Shown here: positions 35,131 through 47,753 of the stretch, one piece after another
Layout: each line of letters begins with the position of its first letter
How positions within the stretch are numbered: position 1 is the stretch's first letter
NCBI GenBank assembly: GCA_002261195.1
Contig: MVBO01000004.1
Span: forward strand, 247,746-311,745
Source of the DNA: Bifiguratus adelaidae
Lineage: Eukaryota; Mucoromycota; Endogonomycetes; Endogonales
DNA length: 64,000 bases
Direction: 5' to 3'
Notes under the pieces: generated by a model
The model's input: only the letters and a program-made list of their open reading frames with translations
What the model was told of the DNA's origin: nothing
Databases searched by the model: none
Translations under genes and position numbers: made by a program

Positions 35131-36883
35131 TCAATTCGTCAATTGTAAGGCGTCTAATCCCTGCCACACCTCTCTATAGCGGTGTCGACGTTTGGTATCA
35201 ATCTCTTGTAGACGAGAATAGATGGCCTTGTTTTTATCTTTGGTCCCTCCAGTGCGACCGGTCAAGTAAGCTAGCTCGAGTTCCAAATGCGTGATGGCTT
35301 GTAATGCCCCTATACATCCCATCGTGTTGGTATCTATCCACGTGCACCCGCACACGACTTACATTTACTATCGGGTTCCTCTTCAACAAGCTCTTGAATG
35401 ATTTGCTTTTCCTCTTCCAGCAGGCTCTGCCGATCCAATGTATGCCACGATGTAGGAAGGTTTGGCATCTTTCCAGGGTCCGCTTTGACATTGGTGCATG
35501 CGGATGCGTCTAAACACCAAGTGTTAAAACTAGAAACAGAACCAGTAACAGTTGAAGATGGCTGAGCTCACCTAGTTTGATACGGGTGACATGAAAAACT
35601 TGGTACAAGTTGTGGGGCTGAACGTATTGCGAAAACACCTGCAACTGATCTACAATTGCATCCGACTGCGCTTCAAATTCCCACGTGCATGATGTCTTGC
35701 TCTTCCCAGGAGTCGGTTGCCATACTCCCTCCACCGTTTGACCCGTTCGATCATATACGGGCAAACCGTGAACTAGCACCGGATCATCGAATTCCACTCT
35801 TATATGCCGAGCTGACACGGACCCCCGAACAGCTGTTACTGCTACCTTTGCTGAAGAAAGGAATAAGTGATTAAACCCCATGTACCTTTCTGCCACCCTT
35901 ACTCTTGCCCACGAGCCACAAATAATAAAGCCATGCTGATTGATCTTTAGGTTCGGTGAATACGGCATTATGAACAAGATCAAACTCTAAGAGAAGGCAA
36001 ATCGTGAATAATGGTATCAATGCACTATAGCCACCCTTCAGCCTACCATTCCTCGCTAGCTCATTCCTGTCCTCCTCACTCATTGTTTCTACCAAAACCG
36101 GCAGCCACTTGGACCGGTGATGCCAGGCAGAGTAGTTTGAAAAGTTTTGTTGGATTTTGGTGGTGGTAAAGTCAACCTCTTGTTTGGCAATCTTGCTCTG
36201 ATCGCCGGCACTCGGTGCCATCTTGCCAATGACAAATCGTCGATAATCCCATCCGTGAACTGCAATACATGTTCAATGAGTAAATGCTTTAGACACGGAT
36301 GGATCCCGCTTACAGTTTCTCGCATCCATTTCCAGCATTCTCTCCAACAGCTTGAGCTCCCCCTTCCAACTCGGATCCGGCATCGTCTGCAGGCACCACA
36401 TCCGATGATTCCACATCCAATACGACTTGGGGTTCACTTGAACCAATTCCATAAAGAGCGCGAGTTCTCCTTGATAGATGGTCTTTTGTTCCTCCTTACC
36501 ACTGCTGAAGGGCGTCAGACCTTGCCCATGCAAGCAACACCCTACCTTGACTTTAATGGTCCGTTCAAGAGAACCTGTCGTCGAAAGTTCCACATGGTAT
36601 AATAGTCGGGATTCCACCGTAAAATCGCTGTATTGAGCGACAAGGCTACCTTGTCATACTCGTTGCTCTCTTTCTAAGCTCATAGTTAGCACACGCGCGC
36701 GCACCGTTGCTCATCCCTTTCCTCACCTTTTGTAAGCACATGGTCACCAAGTCCCTGTACTCTACAATCTTTTGCTTCTCCCTCTCTCTCTTCTCTGCGC
36801 TCTTGGGCACGCGTTGCACTCCATGCTAACCTCCAGTGAGCTTCTAATGACCGCCTATATGCACTACTTACAACATCGGACAT
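35131..36883 (-). CDS. BET4: Rab geranylgeranyltransferase alpha subunit
   Basis: Nine exons (36872-36883, 36727-36825, 36546-36673, 36314-36501, 36047-36259, 35903-35986, 35572-35850, 35363-35509, 35131-35309) give 442 aa. It starts MSDVHGVQRVPKSAEKRERE, close to the MHGxKR start of the family. PPTA (prenyltransferase alpha) repeats are seen as LRWNPDYYTMWNFRRQVL, NPKSYWMWNHRMWCL, NFHGWDYRRFVIGK and NYSAWHHRSKWLP. The enzyme adds geranylgeranyl groups to C-terminal Rab cysteines; YPT1, which ends in CC, is a predicted client encoded 11 kb away. The 12-nt first exon is inferred because the second exon has no suitable ATG. Start codon is 26 bp from that of PMT2. Confidence 0.92.
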
Positions 36884-36909
36884 GGTGAAATAAACGTTGC
36901 TTCTTGGCC
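36884..36909. promoter_or_regulatory. 26-bp gap between divergent start codons (BET4/PMT2)
   Basis: Only 26 bp separate the two ATGs, so both core promoters and 5' UTRs must lie inside the opposite gene's first exon or intron, or the transcripts overlap head to head. Confidence 0.6.
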
Positions 36910-39746
36910 ATGGCGCATGTGGTCGACTTGCAATCTGGTGAGTTTGTGCACGCAGAGAACGATCTGAAACGGAGAGGTCGCCCGAGGTCGATGCCGTTTA
37001 GCGACGAGTATGAGGCCATGCGGCTGGAAGACCCCAATCGCATCTCGCTACGTAAGCGACAGCCAGATGACAAGTTGGCCAAGCCGCTACCACGGCGACC
37101 CCTCTCTTCCAACAAGGCAAGTAGTGCCGGAAGCCGCGTGCACGTTGCTGACGCAGAGTAGTATATCGCCTACTGGCAAAAGAACGAAGACCTGCTGATA
37201 CCACTAGTTCTCACATTGATATCCTTTTGGACTCGCTTCTATGCCATCGGTCGATCCAATATTGTCGTATGGGACGAGGTAAGTCTAACAAACACACAAT
37301 CCTTGGACCAAAACCACTCATACTGCATGCGCTACGTGTCCGGTTTTGTCACAGGCACATTTTGGCAAGGTAAGGGCAATGCGCGGATGCTATGCATGGA
37401 TGACACTGACGAGTTCATCTTTATAGTTTGGATCACACTATATCAAGCGCGAGTTCTACTTTGACGTACATCCCCCTCTGGGCAAGATTCTGGTCGGATT
37501 CTCTGGATTGTTGGCAGGTTACAATGGGAATTTCGAGTTCAAATCGGGTGAGGTGTATCCAGACAGCGTTAATTACACCTTCATGAGAGTATTTTCGGCG
37601 ATTTTTGGAGCTTTGATGGTACCCCTAGCTTACGAAACCGCCCTCGAACTCAAATTGTCTCGACGAGCATGCTTACTTGCGGCTTGCATGGTTCTGCTGG
37701 GTAAGGACGTCAAGAGTGTATGGCAAAGGCGTGGGGTTCTGACGTTGTTCACGATCCAGATACGGCATACCTGTGCATCAGCCGGTTTATCTTACTGGAT
37801 TCCATGTTGCTCTTCTTTACCTGCTCAACATTGTACTGTTTGAGTGTGTTTCACAATCTAAAGGACGAGTGAGTATCAGGAGATGCCGGTAGCAAGCATT
37901 AGAAGGCGTACTGACAGGCATATACAGGGCATTTTCTCTAGATTGGTGGATTTGGCTGGCTTTTACAGGTCTCTCTCTCGGCTGTGTGTCTAGGTACGGG
38001 AAAGGATCTACGAGACCGTTACAATTTCTAATCAATTCATTAGCGTCAAATGGGTCGGGTTTTTCATTGTCGCTCTCGTCGGCTTGTATACAATCGAAGA
38101 GTTGTGGGAGATGTTTGGAGATTTGGAAATGCCATTTGTGAGTGATGAGGCGGTACAGCAGACTACATCAGGGCATTAACCGCCCCGATAGGAACGCTAT
38201 CTTCGGCATTGGATAGCGCGTATCCTTTGCCTGATCGTGTTACCTATTCTAGTGTACATCTTCAGCTTTGCTCTCCATTTCGCTATCCTCAACCATTCTG
38301 GCCCTGGCGATGCTCAAATGAGCTCCCTCTTTCAAGCACGATTAAAGGGAAACAACTTTGACCAGAACCCACTGGGTATGTTGCTATTTGAGCCGGAGGG
38401 AGTCTGACACGTCCTTTTCAGAGCTCGCATACGGTTCCAAAGTCACATTCAAGAACTACGGCTATGGAGGAGGTCTTCTTCACTCGCACGTTCAGTCATT
38501 TCCCACAGGTTCTGAACAGCAGCAAGTCACTTGCTACCACTACAAGGACAACAACAATGACTGGGTTGTCAAAAAGACACGCGAAGCCTCAGATTACATC
38601 ACCGACGACGTGGAATTTGTCAAAAATGGTGACACTATCCGATTGGTACATGACAATACCGGGCGCAATCTCCACAGTCATGCCATCAAGGCACCGGTAA
38701 CCCAATCTGACTGGGAAATATCCTGTTACGGCAACGAGACAGTCGGTGACAACAATGATTACTGGATCGTTGAGGTTGTTGATGACATAAGCACAAAGGA
38801 CACTAGCCGGATTCGATCATTGACGACGCGCATGCGGTTCCGTCATCAACAGCTTGGGTGCTATCTCTCCGCAAACAATGTTGTTCTTCCGCAATGGGGT
38901 TTCCGCCAAGTAGAAGTGACGTGTGACAAGCGCGATCGTCCTCATGACACACATCAATGGTGGAACATTGAGCAACACTGGAATGACAAACGTAAGTAAC
39001 CGTGAGCGCCTTTCCTATGCTCACAATGTGCCTCAGTCCCACCCGCTCCTCGCAACGTCTACCGATCCCACTTTTTCAAGGACTTTTGGCACCTGAATGT
39101 GGCTATGTGGGTGTCCAACAATGCTTTGATTCCTGATCCGGACAAGGAAGACATCTTGTCATCTGCTCCAACCGATTGGCCATTACTCCTCGTTGGACTA
39201 CGCATGTGTGGTTGGGGTGACGATCAAGTCAAGTTCTACCTCCTGGGTAATCCTATCGTGTGGTGGTCATCGACCTTTGCCCTTGTCGTCTTTCTTACGG
39301 TGACCGCTGCGTACATTATCCGACTACGTCGACAAATCTACGACATGTCACCAGGTAAGGACCATATGCATCCGGCTTGACCAGAAATTCATATTGCCTT
39401 ACCTTGTTCAGCACGATGGGAGCATTTCCTGTACGTTGGCAAGACGCTATTCCTTGGATGGCTGCTTCATTACATCCCATTTGGTATCATGGGACGAGTC
39501 ACCTACCTCCATCACTACTTTCCTGCCCTCTACTTCGCCATTCTGATGGTACCGTTCCTGTTGGATCACATCACCATGCACGCTCACAAGCGAACCCGCG
39601 ATCTCATTTTTGCCATTGCCTTTTTCGCAGTCATTAGTACATTCCTATATTTTAGCCCATTAGCCTTTGGCGTCACCGGCCCCATTGAGAAGATGCGAGG
39701 TCGACAGTGGCTCCGGTCGTGGAATTTGGTAGACGGACATGACTGA
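36910..39746 (+). CDS. PMT2: Protein O-mannosyltransferase, PMT2 type
   Basis: Eleven exons (36910-37116, 37162-37278, 37355-37369, 37427-37700, 37760-37868, 37928-37993, 38044-38137, 38192-38375, 38422-38991, 39037-39354, 39412-39746) give 762 aa, the family length. After a cytosolic N-terminus the catalytic loop shows [19 protein letters not shown] with DE and HPPLGK, followed by membrane segments, a MIR domain ([48 protein letters not shown]), and a C-terminal membrane bundle ending in [12 protein letters not shown]. It transfers mannose from dolichol-P-mannose to Ser/Thr in the ER. Exon 3 is only 15 nt (AHFGK); intron 1 has a GCAAGT donor and contains an in-frame TAG, so it must be spliced. 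Confidence 0.94.
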
Positions 39747-39864
39747 ATCATTCAATAGAACGGCGGTAAACGAAATGTCTATATTTGGTAATAATGCGTC
39801 AGTGATGCAAAGTCAGTGTTTGTCGATCGGCGATTCTCTCACTCTTTTCCACACTCTGACTGAT

Positions 39865-40832
39865 ATGCAATTGAGAGATCACGACAACAAGGAAACGGAC
39901 GTGGATACGGGGGACAAGAGATCGCACGCTGACCAAGGAAAGCACGACAGCAAAAAACAAAAGACAAAGCAGGAAGAAGATAACATTGGAAACGAGACGC
40001 TCGACCATAAAGAAGCGGAAGACAGAGGTGCCAAACCACACGATGAGAGCAATGGAAAATTGCCTAAATCAACGCCTGCTAAGCAGAACAAGCAAGCGTC
40101 ACGTCCGAAGCGGAGCGAAAAGACCGGCGATCTAATTTTTGAAGACTATCCAGAGTTTCGACCAAATTTGACACCCAAGGACGTCTTGCAGATAGGGTGA
40201 GTCTCGGAAATGCTTGGATTCTTTGGGTGATTTGCAGTCGATTCATGTCTGCAACAGATCCTTTGGCGGGACTTACTTTCGGCCCATACATAGTCAAGAG
40301 ACTGGTCAAGACTACAAGGACGACTACAAGGAATTCCCGGACGACTGGTTTGAAGGCTTGGATATCGGCAAACATGTCATATCCCCAGACTACGATGCAA
40401 ACATCAATCGATTTAAAGTCAAGTGTGGACAAACATTGGAACAGTGGGAAGAACAAGGCTGGATTCGAGATCATGATCCGCGCGGTTGGTTTCAATGGTA
40501 CTGTCGCTTCTACGAGGGACGTCGTTGTGAGGACGATGCTTATCAGGCAAGTTTCTACGCTGGCAACTAGCATTGAGTAACCATGCCTAAAGATTCTGCA
40601 GCTTGGTCGCTGGAAACGGTGTGCTTCCGAACACTCTGGCCGCTGGCGTCGCATTCTTCTGGGCAAATACCGCAATGCTGGCATTACTGAAGTCAAAGAG
40701 TCAGAAGAGAATCATACATTTGCGGTCGAACGTCAAATCTTGCTCCATTGGGGCTTTAATGTAAAGCAAGATCATCTTGATGCCTTTAAGCATGAGAAGG
40801 GAGACGACGATGCTCCAGCAGATGAAGGATAA
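39865..40832 (+). CDS. Conserved fungal protein of unknown function
   Basis: Three exons (39865-40196, 40258-40546, 40602-40832) give 283 aa from the ATG at 39865; in-frame ATGs at 39775 and 39805 are alternatives. The N-terminal ~90 residues are Lys/Asp/Glu-rich and presumably disordered. The remainder is a tryptophan-rich conserved block: SFGGTYFRPIHS, KEFPDDWFEGLDIGKHV, YDANINRFKVKCGQTLEQWE, GWIRDHDPRGWFQWYCRF, GRRCEDDAYQ, GRWKRC. I recall the same block in uncharacterised proteins of many fungi; no function is known to me. Intron 2 has a GCAAGT donor. It lies between PMT2 (118 bp upstream) and VPS11 (77 bp downstream), all on the plus strand. Confidence 0.72.
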
Positions 40833-40909
40833 GCGTAGATGGCTTTTAAATGACAATGGACGCAATAATTAATTAACGTTGCTTCGTCTGGTGTCAGCTT
40901 GGAAGAGAT

Positions 40910-43900
40910 ATGTCGCTGGTGCAATGGCGACAGTTTAACTTCTTTGACTTGGAGAAGATAGACTTGGGCGACGATACTGAGGTCTTTAAGGTATGTTCAA
41001 GCGAGACGTTCGTGATGCGCGTATTGAGTGCGTTCTACAGGATATCGTGGCATGCACAAGTGCAAAGGAGCACATTATCCTCGCCGACTCGCGCGGACAG
41101 GTGCATCTTATCGATAAGGACTTTAACGTGTCGAGCTTTGTTGCCTTCCGCTATGGCAAGCTCACGCATATGAAACAGCTCAAGACGCTCAACGTATTAG
41201 TGACCATTGGTGTATGCTGTACTGACGGATAGGCACGCATTGAAGCTGACGACCTTTTTCTCCAGGAGGAGTCTCGGGATACTCCGCCTATAGTCAAGTT
41301 ATGGGATTTGGAACGAAAAGATGCAAAGTCGGCGGCAAGCATCGATGGACATCCCGCTCCTGTGTGTACGCGAACATTGAAAATGCAACATGTCGAAAAA
41401 GGAGCCTATGTAAGTATCAACAGTAGAGAGCATTCCATGCTCATTTCAATAAGGTGACCACATTTGCGGTCCTGGACAACCTCTCGCAACTTGCCATCGG
41501 TTTCAGTAATGGTTCTGCGCTGCTTTTGCGAGGTGATATTGGCAGAGATCGGTCAGTCAAGCAAAAATTGGTTACAGAATCATCTATACATGCCATTACA
41601 GGTGAGTCACAAGCATAATGATGGGACTGACAAGGAATGTGCTCCCTAGGGCTCGGGTTCGATGATCGCGACAAGCATCCTATACTCTACATTGTCACCT
41701 CTCGAAAAATTTCCTACTATAATACATCCGAATCTCGCGATCCGGTAAGTTGAATGGTTAATTTACGCCGCCGCTTATCTCTCAACATGTCGCAGATAAA
41801 GCTAGATGACCAGGGCTGCGCCCTGAATTGCGCCATATCGAACGAGCACACAAAGGAGATGGTTTTAGCTCGAAATGAGGTAAGCCGTAATGTGCCATTG
41901 CCCACGCTCACCATGCTTTAGGCTATCTACTTTTACGATCAAACCGGTCGCGGCGCGTGTTTTGCCTATGATATACCCAAATCTTCTGTCACGTATTACA
42001 AATCGAATTACCTCGTCATTGTGACACCTCCAGCTGCCACTCCCGCCCCCGTTCATCTCTCTAAAGATACCCGCTCAGAGATTTCACTCAGGCCAACAAA
42101 TGGTCTGGCTTCCTTTCAAGATCGGACAAAGGTCACCATCTTTGATACCGCAAACAAATTTGTAGCCTACGTGGGCGAGTTTGACAGCCAGATTCTCGGC
42201 ATTCTGGGTGTTTGGAACACACCGTGGGTCGTAGGTTCGAATGGACATGTACGCAAAGAGGAAATGATCGAGTTGTGACTGACCAAGGGTTAGCTCTGGC
42301 GCCTTAACGAAGTCGACAATGTTACCAAGATGGACACTTTGTTCAAAAAGAACCTATATTTATTGGCCATCAATTTGGCCCATTCGCAAAGCTTTAGTGA
42401 TGCAAATGTGGCAGAAATATTCCAGAAATACGGCGATCATCTATATAGGTAAGTCTTGTCGGTCGATTTAATCACTACTCATTCGGCTTTGTAGCAAAGC
42501 GGATTACGAAGGCGCCATGCAGCAATATATACGGACAATTGGGCATCTGGAACCTTCCTATGTCATTCGAAAGGTAGATGTCACTTTTGGTATCCGAATT
42601 TCAACGCTCACTCGCATGCTAGTACCTTGACGCTCAACGAATCTCCAATCTCGCATCTTACTTGCAAGCACTGCATTCCGCTGGACTTGCAAAAGCAGAT
42701 CACACCACCTTGCTGATTAACTGCTATGCTGAACTTAAAGACAATGCTCGGTTAGAGGAATTCATCAAGGTGGGGTGGCAAGCAACGTATGAACGTCGGA
42801 TCTAATGGGTCTCAGGCCAAGGACGAAAACATGACGTTTGATGTCGAGACAGCCATACGCGTATGCAAAGAGAGTGGCTTTTACGACTATGCCGTGTTTC
42901 TTGCTGCCAAGTTTGAGCAAAATGACTTGTAAGAAACCCATGAAGGCAAGACTGCCTTTACAATGCTGGCAACTCATATGCGATAGGTACATGGACATCT
43001 TAATGGAGAATAAGGTTGATTATGAGGCCGCCATCAAGTTTATCCGAAAGCAAACGCCATCAGACGTAAGGGCGAATAGATTGACACCGACGGCCATCTA
43101 ATATCGGTCTTAGGCGAGTCGGTATCTATTATCGTATGGCAAAAAAATCCTGCACTCAGCTCCATTACCTACTACACAACTCTTTATCGATCTATGCACC
43201 GGCCATCTCAAATTAGAATCACGCCCTCCATCTCGTGCACAATCACCCACCAAAAATCCTCTTACTCAACATCTCGGTATGCATACCCTTGCGCAGTTCA
43301 CATTTCCGCGCATGGATAGCACGAAAAAGACACAACAGAGTCCCGAGCGCGCCATATCCCCCAGTGGTGAAGTAAAATCCCCAAAGTCACCCGAAGCTGT
43401 GGGTAGCCCCGTGTCCGATGACGCAGATACCGGCTTCAAGCAGCCTGCAGCATGGAGCGAACAAACATCCGTGTCTAAATTTACGGCCTTGTTTGTCGAA
43501 CGACCAGATTGCCTATTGGCTTTTCTCGAGGAAGTCAAACAAAGGAAGTTCCCAGAGGGCTCATTTATACCACCTCCCGAAGCCAACGGAAGCATGAATG
43601 GCAGCATACCTTATGTTGAGGATTCTGCTGACCAGGGAAGGGAAAGAGAACGTCTTACTATTTTTACCGCTTTGTTTGAGCTGTATCTCATGAACGAGCG
43701 AGTGCTAGTCGACGATTACGCGACCCTCATCCTCCGGAATGACGACGGCACCTTAAAGGAGGTTTCCAAGACCGATAAGGCTTACAACGCTCATCTCGAG
43801 CGATGCAAAACGAAAGCCATGACATTACTCAAAAATGCAACGTTACCATATGACATGAATCAGGCTCTGGTTTTGTGCCATCTGAAAGATTTCGAAGAGG

Positions 43901-44764
43901 GCATAGTCTATATCAACGAGCGCATGGAGCAGTACACGGACATTTTACGGCATTTCATGGATAAAGGCGATACAAAGCAAGTGGTAGCCTCTCTCCAAAA
44001 ATACGGGTATGTACTTGGACTAAAACTGACATTGCAAGTACTGACTGCATCAAAGGTCCAAAGATCCGTCTGTTTACACTTTGACATTGTCCTATTTCAC
44101 CTCTACGCCCGAAATCCTTGAACAATGCAAAGACCAACTGTTGCATGCTATTCATCTCATTGATGCAGAAGACTTGCTGCCGTCCCTCGAAATCCTCAAG
44201 TCGCTCGGACAAAGTTCTGTAGCCACTGTGGAACTCGTATCCGACTACCTTTCGGATCGCATAGAAAAATCTCTTGCCATCCGTAAAGAGAGTGCACAAG
44301 TCATCGCTGCTTATCGCGAGGACATTGCTCATAAGCGAGAAGAGATTGCGGAACTCAAGAACAAGTAAGTCCAAAGACGTCTCGTTGGTTCGCTGGTTCT
44401 TAAGTATTCTGCAGTGCCACCATCTTTCAAGTCACGCGATGTAGTGCCTGCGGAAACCAACTCGATCTTCCTTCAATCCATTTCATGTGCAAGCACTCGT
44501 ACCATTCGCGATGTCTACCTGAGTCTGACCGGGAGTGTCCAAAGTGTCTGCCTCAATACCGTGTCGTGGCTGATATACGCCGCAAACAAGAAGACAGTGC
44601 TGCGCAGCACGATCAGTTCTTACAAAAGGCATGTCCGCACTGTGCATGGTCGATACCGGACTGACTTGACATTTTAGCTCGAGCAAGAAGAACAAGATGG
44701 GTTTGGAGTCATTGCTGATTACTTTTCAAAGAATACCCTAGCTTTCACAAAGCTTATTGATTGA
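40910..44764 (+). CDS. VPS11: Vacuolar sorting protein VPS11/Pep5 (HOPS/CORVET)
   Basis: Sixteen exons close in phase to 1,041 aa: 40910-40990, 41041-41211, 41266-41409, 41454-41601, 41650-41744, 41796-41879, 41922-42248, 42294-42448, 42495-42573, 42623-42769, 42816-42928, 42987-43065, 43114-44006, 44056-44364, 44415-44628, 44678-44764. It starts MSLVQWRQFNFFD, has an N-terminal beta-propeller (PIVKLWDLER; LAIGFSNGSALLLRGD), an alpha-solenoid (SKADYEGAMQQYIRTIGHLEPSYVI), and ends with a RING-H2 finger (CSACGNQLDLP, CKHSYHSRC, CPKC) and EQEEQDGFGVIADYF. VPS11 is a core subunit of the endosome/vacuole tethers that act with Rab GTPases. The last intron has a GCATGT donor; two acceptors are AAG. 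Confidence 0.95.
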
Positions 44765-44901
44765 GTATACTGTAATGGTTGACTCTTATCTAGGGTGGGC
44801 GTAGATATTGAATATGGTCGACGATAGCCATCCAATTGATGCGAGTCAGCTGTTTTACATTGTCAATTTATGGTACACTTGTCGTCTACATGTGCTTATG
44901 A

Positions 44902-47558
44902 TTAATCTGTAAAGGTCATACTTCGACTGCCACTCTTGGCTGCTACTGGAAGACTTGGGTCCTTTTTCTTAAACTGTACAAGGCATTAGTAAGAGTGAAG
45001 GTGTCCAAGTTGCGTTGCCCTTACCTCTTGGCTAACTTCAATGTCGCCGTAAGGATTAAACTGGGTCTTCTCCTTCTTCTTGTTCTTTTTCGTAGACTTT
45101 TCATTGCTTGATTTTGGCGTAGCGAATGTATTGGAAGCGGTTGAGTAATCGAATGCTTTGAAAGGTGGTGATTCCGTAAGTTCAGCGGCTTCCTTATTAT
45201 TCTTCTTGTTCTTCTTTTCCTTCTTTGTCTTCTTGGTGGACGTCTCATCGCCAGTATCGGCTTGTGCTGTCGCCTCTGTGTCGTCCGGTGCCGCACGCTT
45301 GGCGTTCGCCATCTTGGAGACAATGATAACCTCCGGCTCTTTCGGTTTGCTTGGTTGTTCCACGGGCTCTGCCTTTGGCTCGATGGGTAGAGCTGGCACC
45401 GTTGATCCATTGACGCCGACATCTTGCGCCGAAGCGGCAGCGTCGTTTGCCGGACTGGTGTGAACCGATATCACTTTCGGTCGGAAGCTAGAGAATGATT
45501 CTTCAGCAAGTGTCTGCTTGATCTTGTCAGCAAGCTCAGATAGACTCGATGAAGGGACATTGGCCACTGTGGCTCCGAACAAGGACGACAAGCAAGACAT
45601 GAAAGGCGTGGGATCAATGTCTAGATTTCTGACTGGAGCGCGCTCCATCATGATATCCTCTTCATGAGCACCTTCAACGTCCATATCTTCCTTCTCATCT
45701 GCATCCGCATCCTCGGCAAGGTCCTTGCCAGTCATCACGTCCACGTCATCAAACCGTGTATGTGTTGGCTTGGGTAGCTCATTGATGGAAACCCGCTCGT
45801 TCTTCTTGGCAGCCTCCACAGCTGTGGCTGCATTCTTGATAATGATGGCGATTTCTTGAGCGTACATGCGAACTAAAGGAGGGCATGGTTGACAGGCGGC
45901 AAGTACACCGCCTACCTCGAACGGCATTCGTTCGCTGAGGGTGAACAGCATATGGTTCGGTAGTGTATACCTCGTGCTCTCATCCTCATCTCGGGACACT
46001 TGATCGCGCCAAGCGTGAAGAGCTTTAAATACGGCGAATTGCTCGGCGTCAAACACTCGGTTCCATTTTTTGTACAAATTGTACCATCCACTGGGTCCAT
46101 GGCCGGTTTCGGCGTCATACGCCTCTTTTTCGTGCTTACGCGCACTTGTTTCCGCCGATCTTCTTAATACCTCCTGCATGAGATTGCCAGATTCATTTGA
46201 TTTGGTCAACAGCTCATTTCTCAAACGGTCAAAGATGTAGAGCAAAAAGTGCGTATCGGCGCGAGCGTAGTCGTACATTTCCGAAGGCAAAGGTCGTATC
46301 CGCCAATCCGCCAATTGATATTGTTTGTCGGCATCAAAGCTGCAGTATAATTTGAGTAGGTATGCCAGGCTGTGCGAACCAAATTCTGCAAAATTTGATG
46401 AGCGATGCAGAATAAATGAAGACAGGCCAACTTACCTAATACTTTGGAAGCATGGTAGGTATCAAAGAGGTCCACTATATAAACACCGAAATCGCGCTGG
46501 AGCCATATGATATCAGAGTCAGCACCGTGGAGTACCTGATCGAGAAGCTGTTAGGTCAACGTTGAACGCAATATTTTCGCTCATACTACCTTGACAATCT
46601 CGGGATTGGTGAAGCTGTCATTGAGCATCCACATGTGCTGTCTTAGTTCCAGTGTATCCACCAAGAAGTCCTGATCTCGCGTACTTATTTGCATGAGCGA
46701 CACAATGCCTTGAAAACTTCGGTAATCGTGGTGTTCCAAATCGACGGCAATCTCCTTTTGATGACTGAGCGTTATGCACAAGTCGCGTAGTTTCTCCTCT
46801 GTATCAACCCATATTCCTTGCGTTGACTCAAAGGATGTGAAGACTTGCTCAGGTGCAGGTTGGAATAATCCTTCCGGATACTCAATGTGAGCAATCTCGT
46901 AGGCGTATGGATGTGGTAGCTCGCGCAGTTCAGATCCAATACCGAGATTCTGAGTGATGTGTGAAAACATGTCAGTGGACATGTGGCTGTTGTCCGATTC
47001 TGCTGGCGTCGGCAAGCCATACGTGAGCGGCACCTTGGCATTCGGCTTTTCTTTGATTTTCCATACAAATGGTGTTGTCGAACTGTTGTCAATGATGTCT
47101 TTGAAACGCATCTGTGGTCGCTGAACGTTGGATGCATGAATCACCTTGTAATTTGCGGCATTGTTCGAAATCTGCGTAATTGTAGCATTTCCATTGACGG
47201 GATCCTGAGCGTTCTTTGCGTTTTTCTTGACGCCTTTCAGCTCATCGAGTGATGCATCAGCCTTTTCGAAGAGCGCGTCCACGATATCAATAGCCTTGTT
47301 GAATCGGTCCAACATATCCTCTTTATCAGTAAATCCGGCAAAGTCGCTCACACCCAGTGAAGCATATTTAAGCGTATCATTTGTGGTTTCGAGGAACTTG
47401 CTCGACGTGGCATCCAAAGCCTTGCCAAACTCTGGATCAAGCGTTCTATAGTAATCAAGGTCCTCAACAGGCAGAGCGTTCGCAGCCTTGGTCATGGCCA
47501 TCAGGGCCGCAAATAGTGACGTCTGAAACTTGCCAAAGTCTGCAAATGGGTCCTCCAT
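44902..47558 (-). CDS. RRP6: Exosome 3'-5' exonuclease Rrp6/EXOSC10
   Basis: Four exons (46590-47558, 46436-46535, 45025-46385, 44902-44973) give 833 aa. An N-terminal PMC2NT region ([38 protein letters not shown]) leads to a DEDD-Y nuclease: [16 protein letters not shown] (Asp, Glu), [16 protein letters not shown] (Asp) and [19 protein letters not shown] (Tyr, Asp). The HRDC domain follows ([28 protein letters not shown]). The C-terminus is Lys-rich with [14 protein letters not shown] and ends SMTF-containing, as in known Rrp6/EXOSC10. It degrades and trims nuclear RNAs. Convergent with VPS11 (137 bp) and divergent from YPT1. Confidence 0.95.
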
Positions 47559-47664
47559 GGCAAGCCAACCAAGAGCAAGCTCAACTGTCGCTGCCAAAAA
47601 CGCGCGACAAAAAAATTCAAAGAATTCAACGTTAATTCATTTGCTCTAATAAATTAAAATAGAC

Positions 47665-47696
47665 TGACGTCACAAGGGTTAGGAGAGCTGACGTCA
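47665..47696. promoter_or_regulatory. Tandem CRE octamers in the RRP6/YPT1 divergent promoter
   Basis: Two perfect TGACGTCA palindromes (47665-47672, 47689-47696), 24 bp apart start to start, lie in the 195-bp space between the divergent RRP6 and YPT1 start codons. This is an expected binding arrangement for ATF/CREB-type bZIP factors; control of either gene is inferred. Confidence 0.55.
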
Positions 47697-47753
47697 TGCA
47701 ATTCTGGAGCAAGGTCACAGTACGTTGCCTGCGCATTCTTCCATCCGCACAGC

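Noticed and set aside
40590-40601. AAG acceptor giving an extra ILQ in the conserved fungal protein
   Set aside because: The CAG acceptor six bases or so downstream gives AYQLGRWKRC, closer to the family pattern, so the AAG site was not counted.
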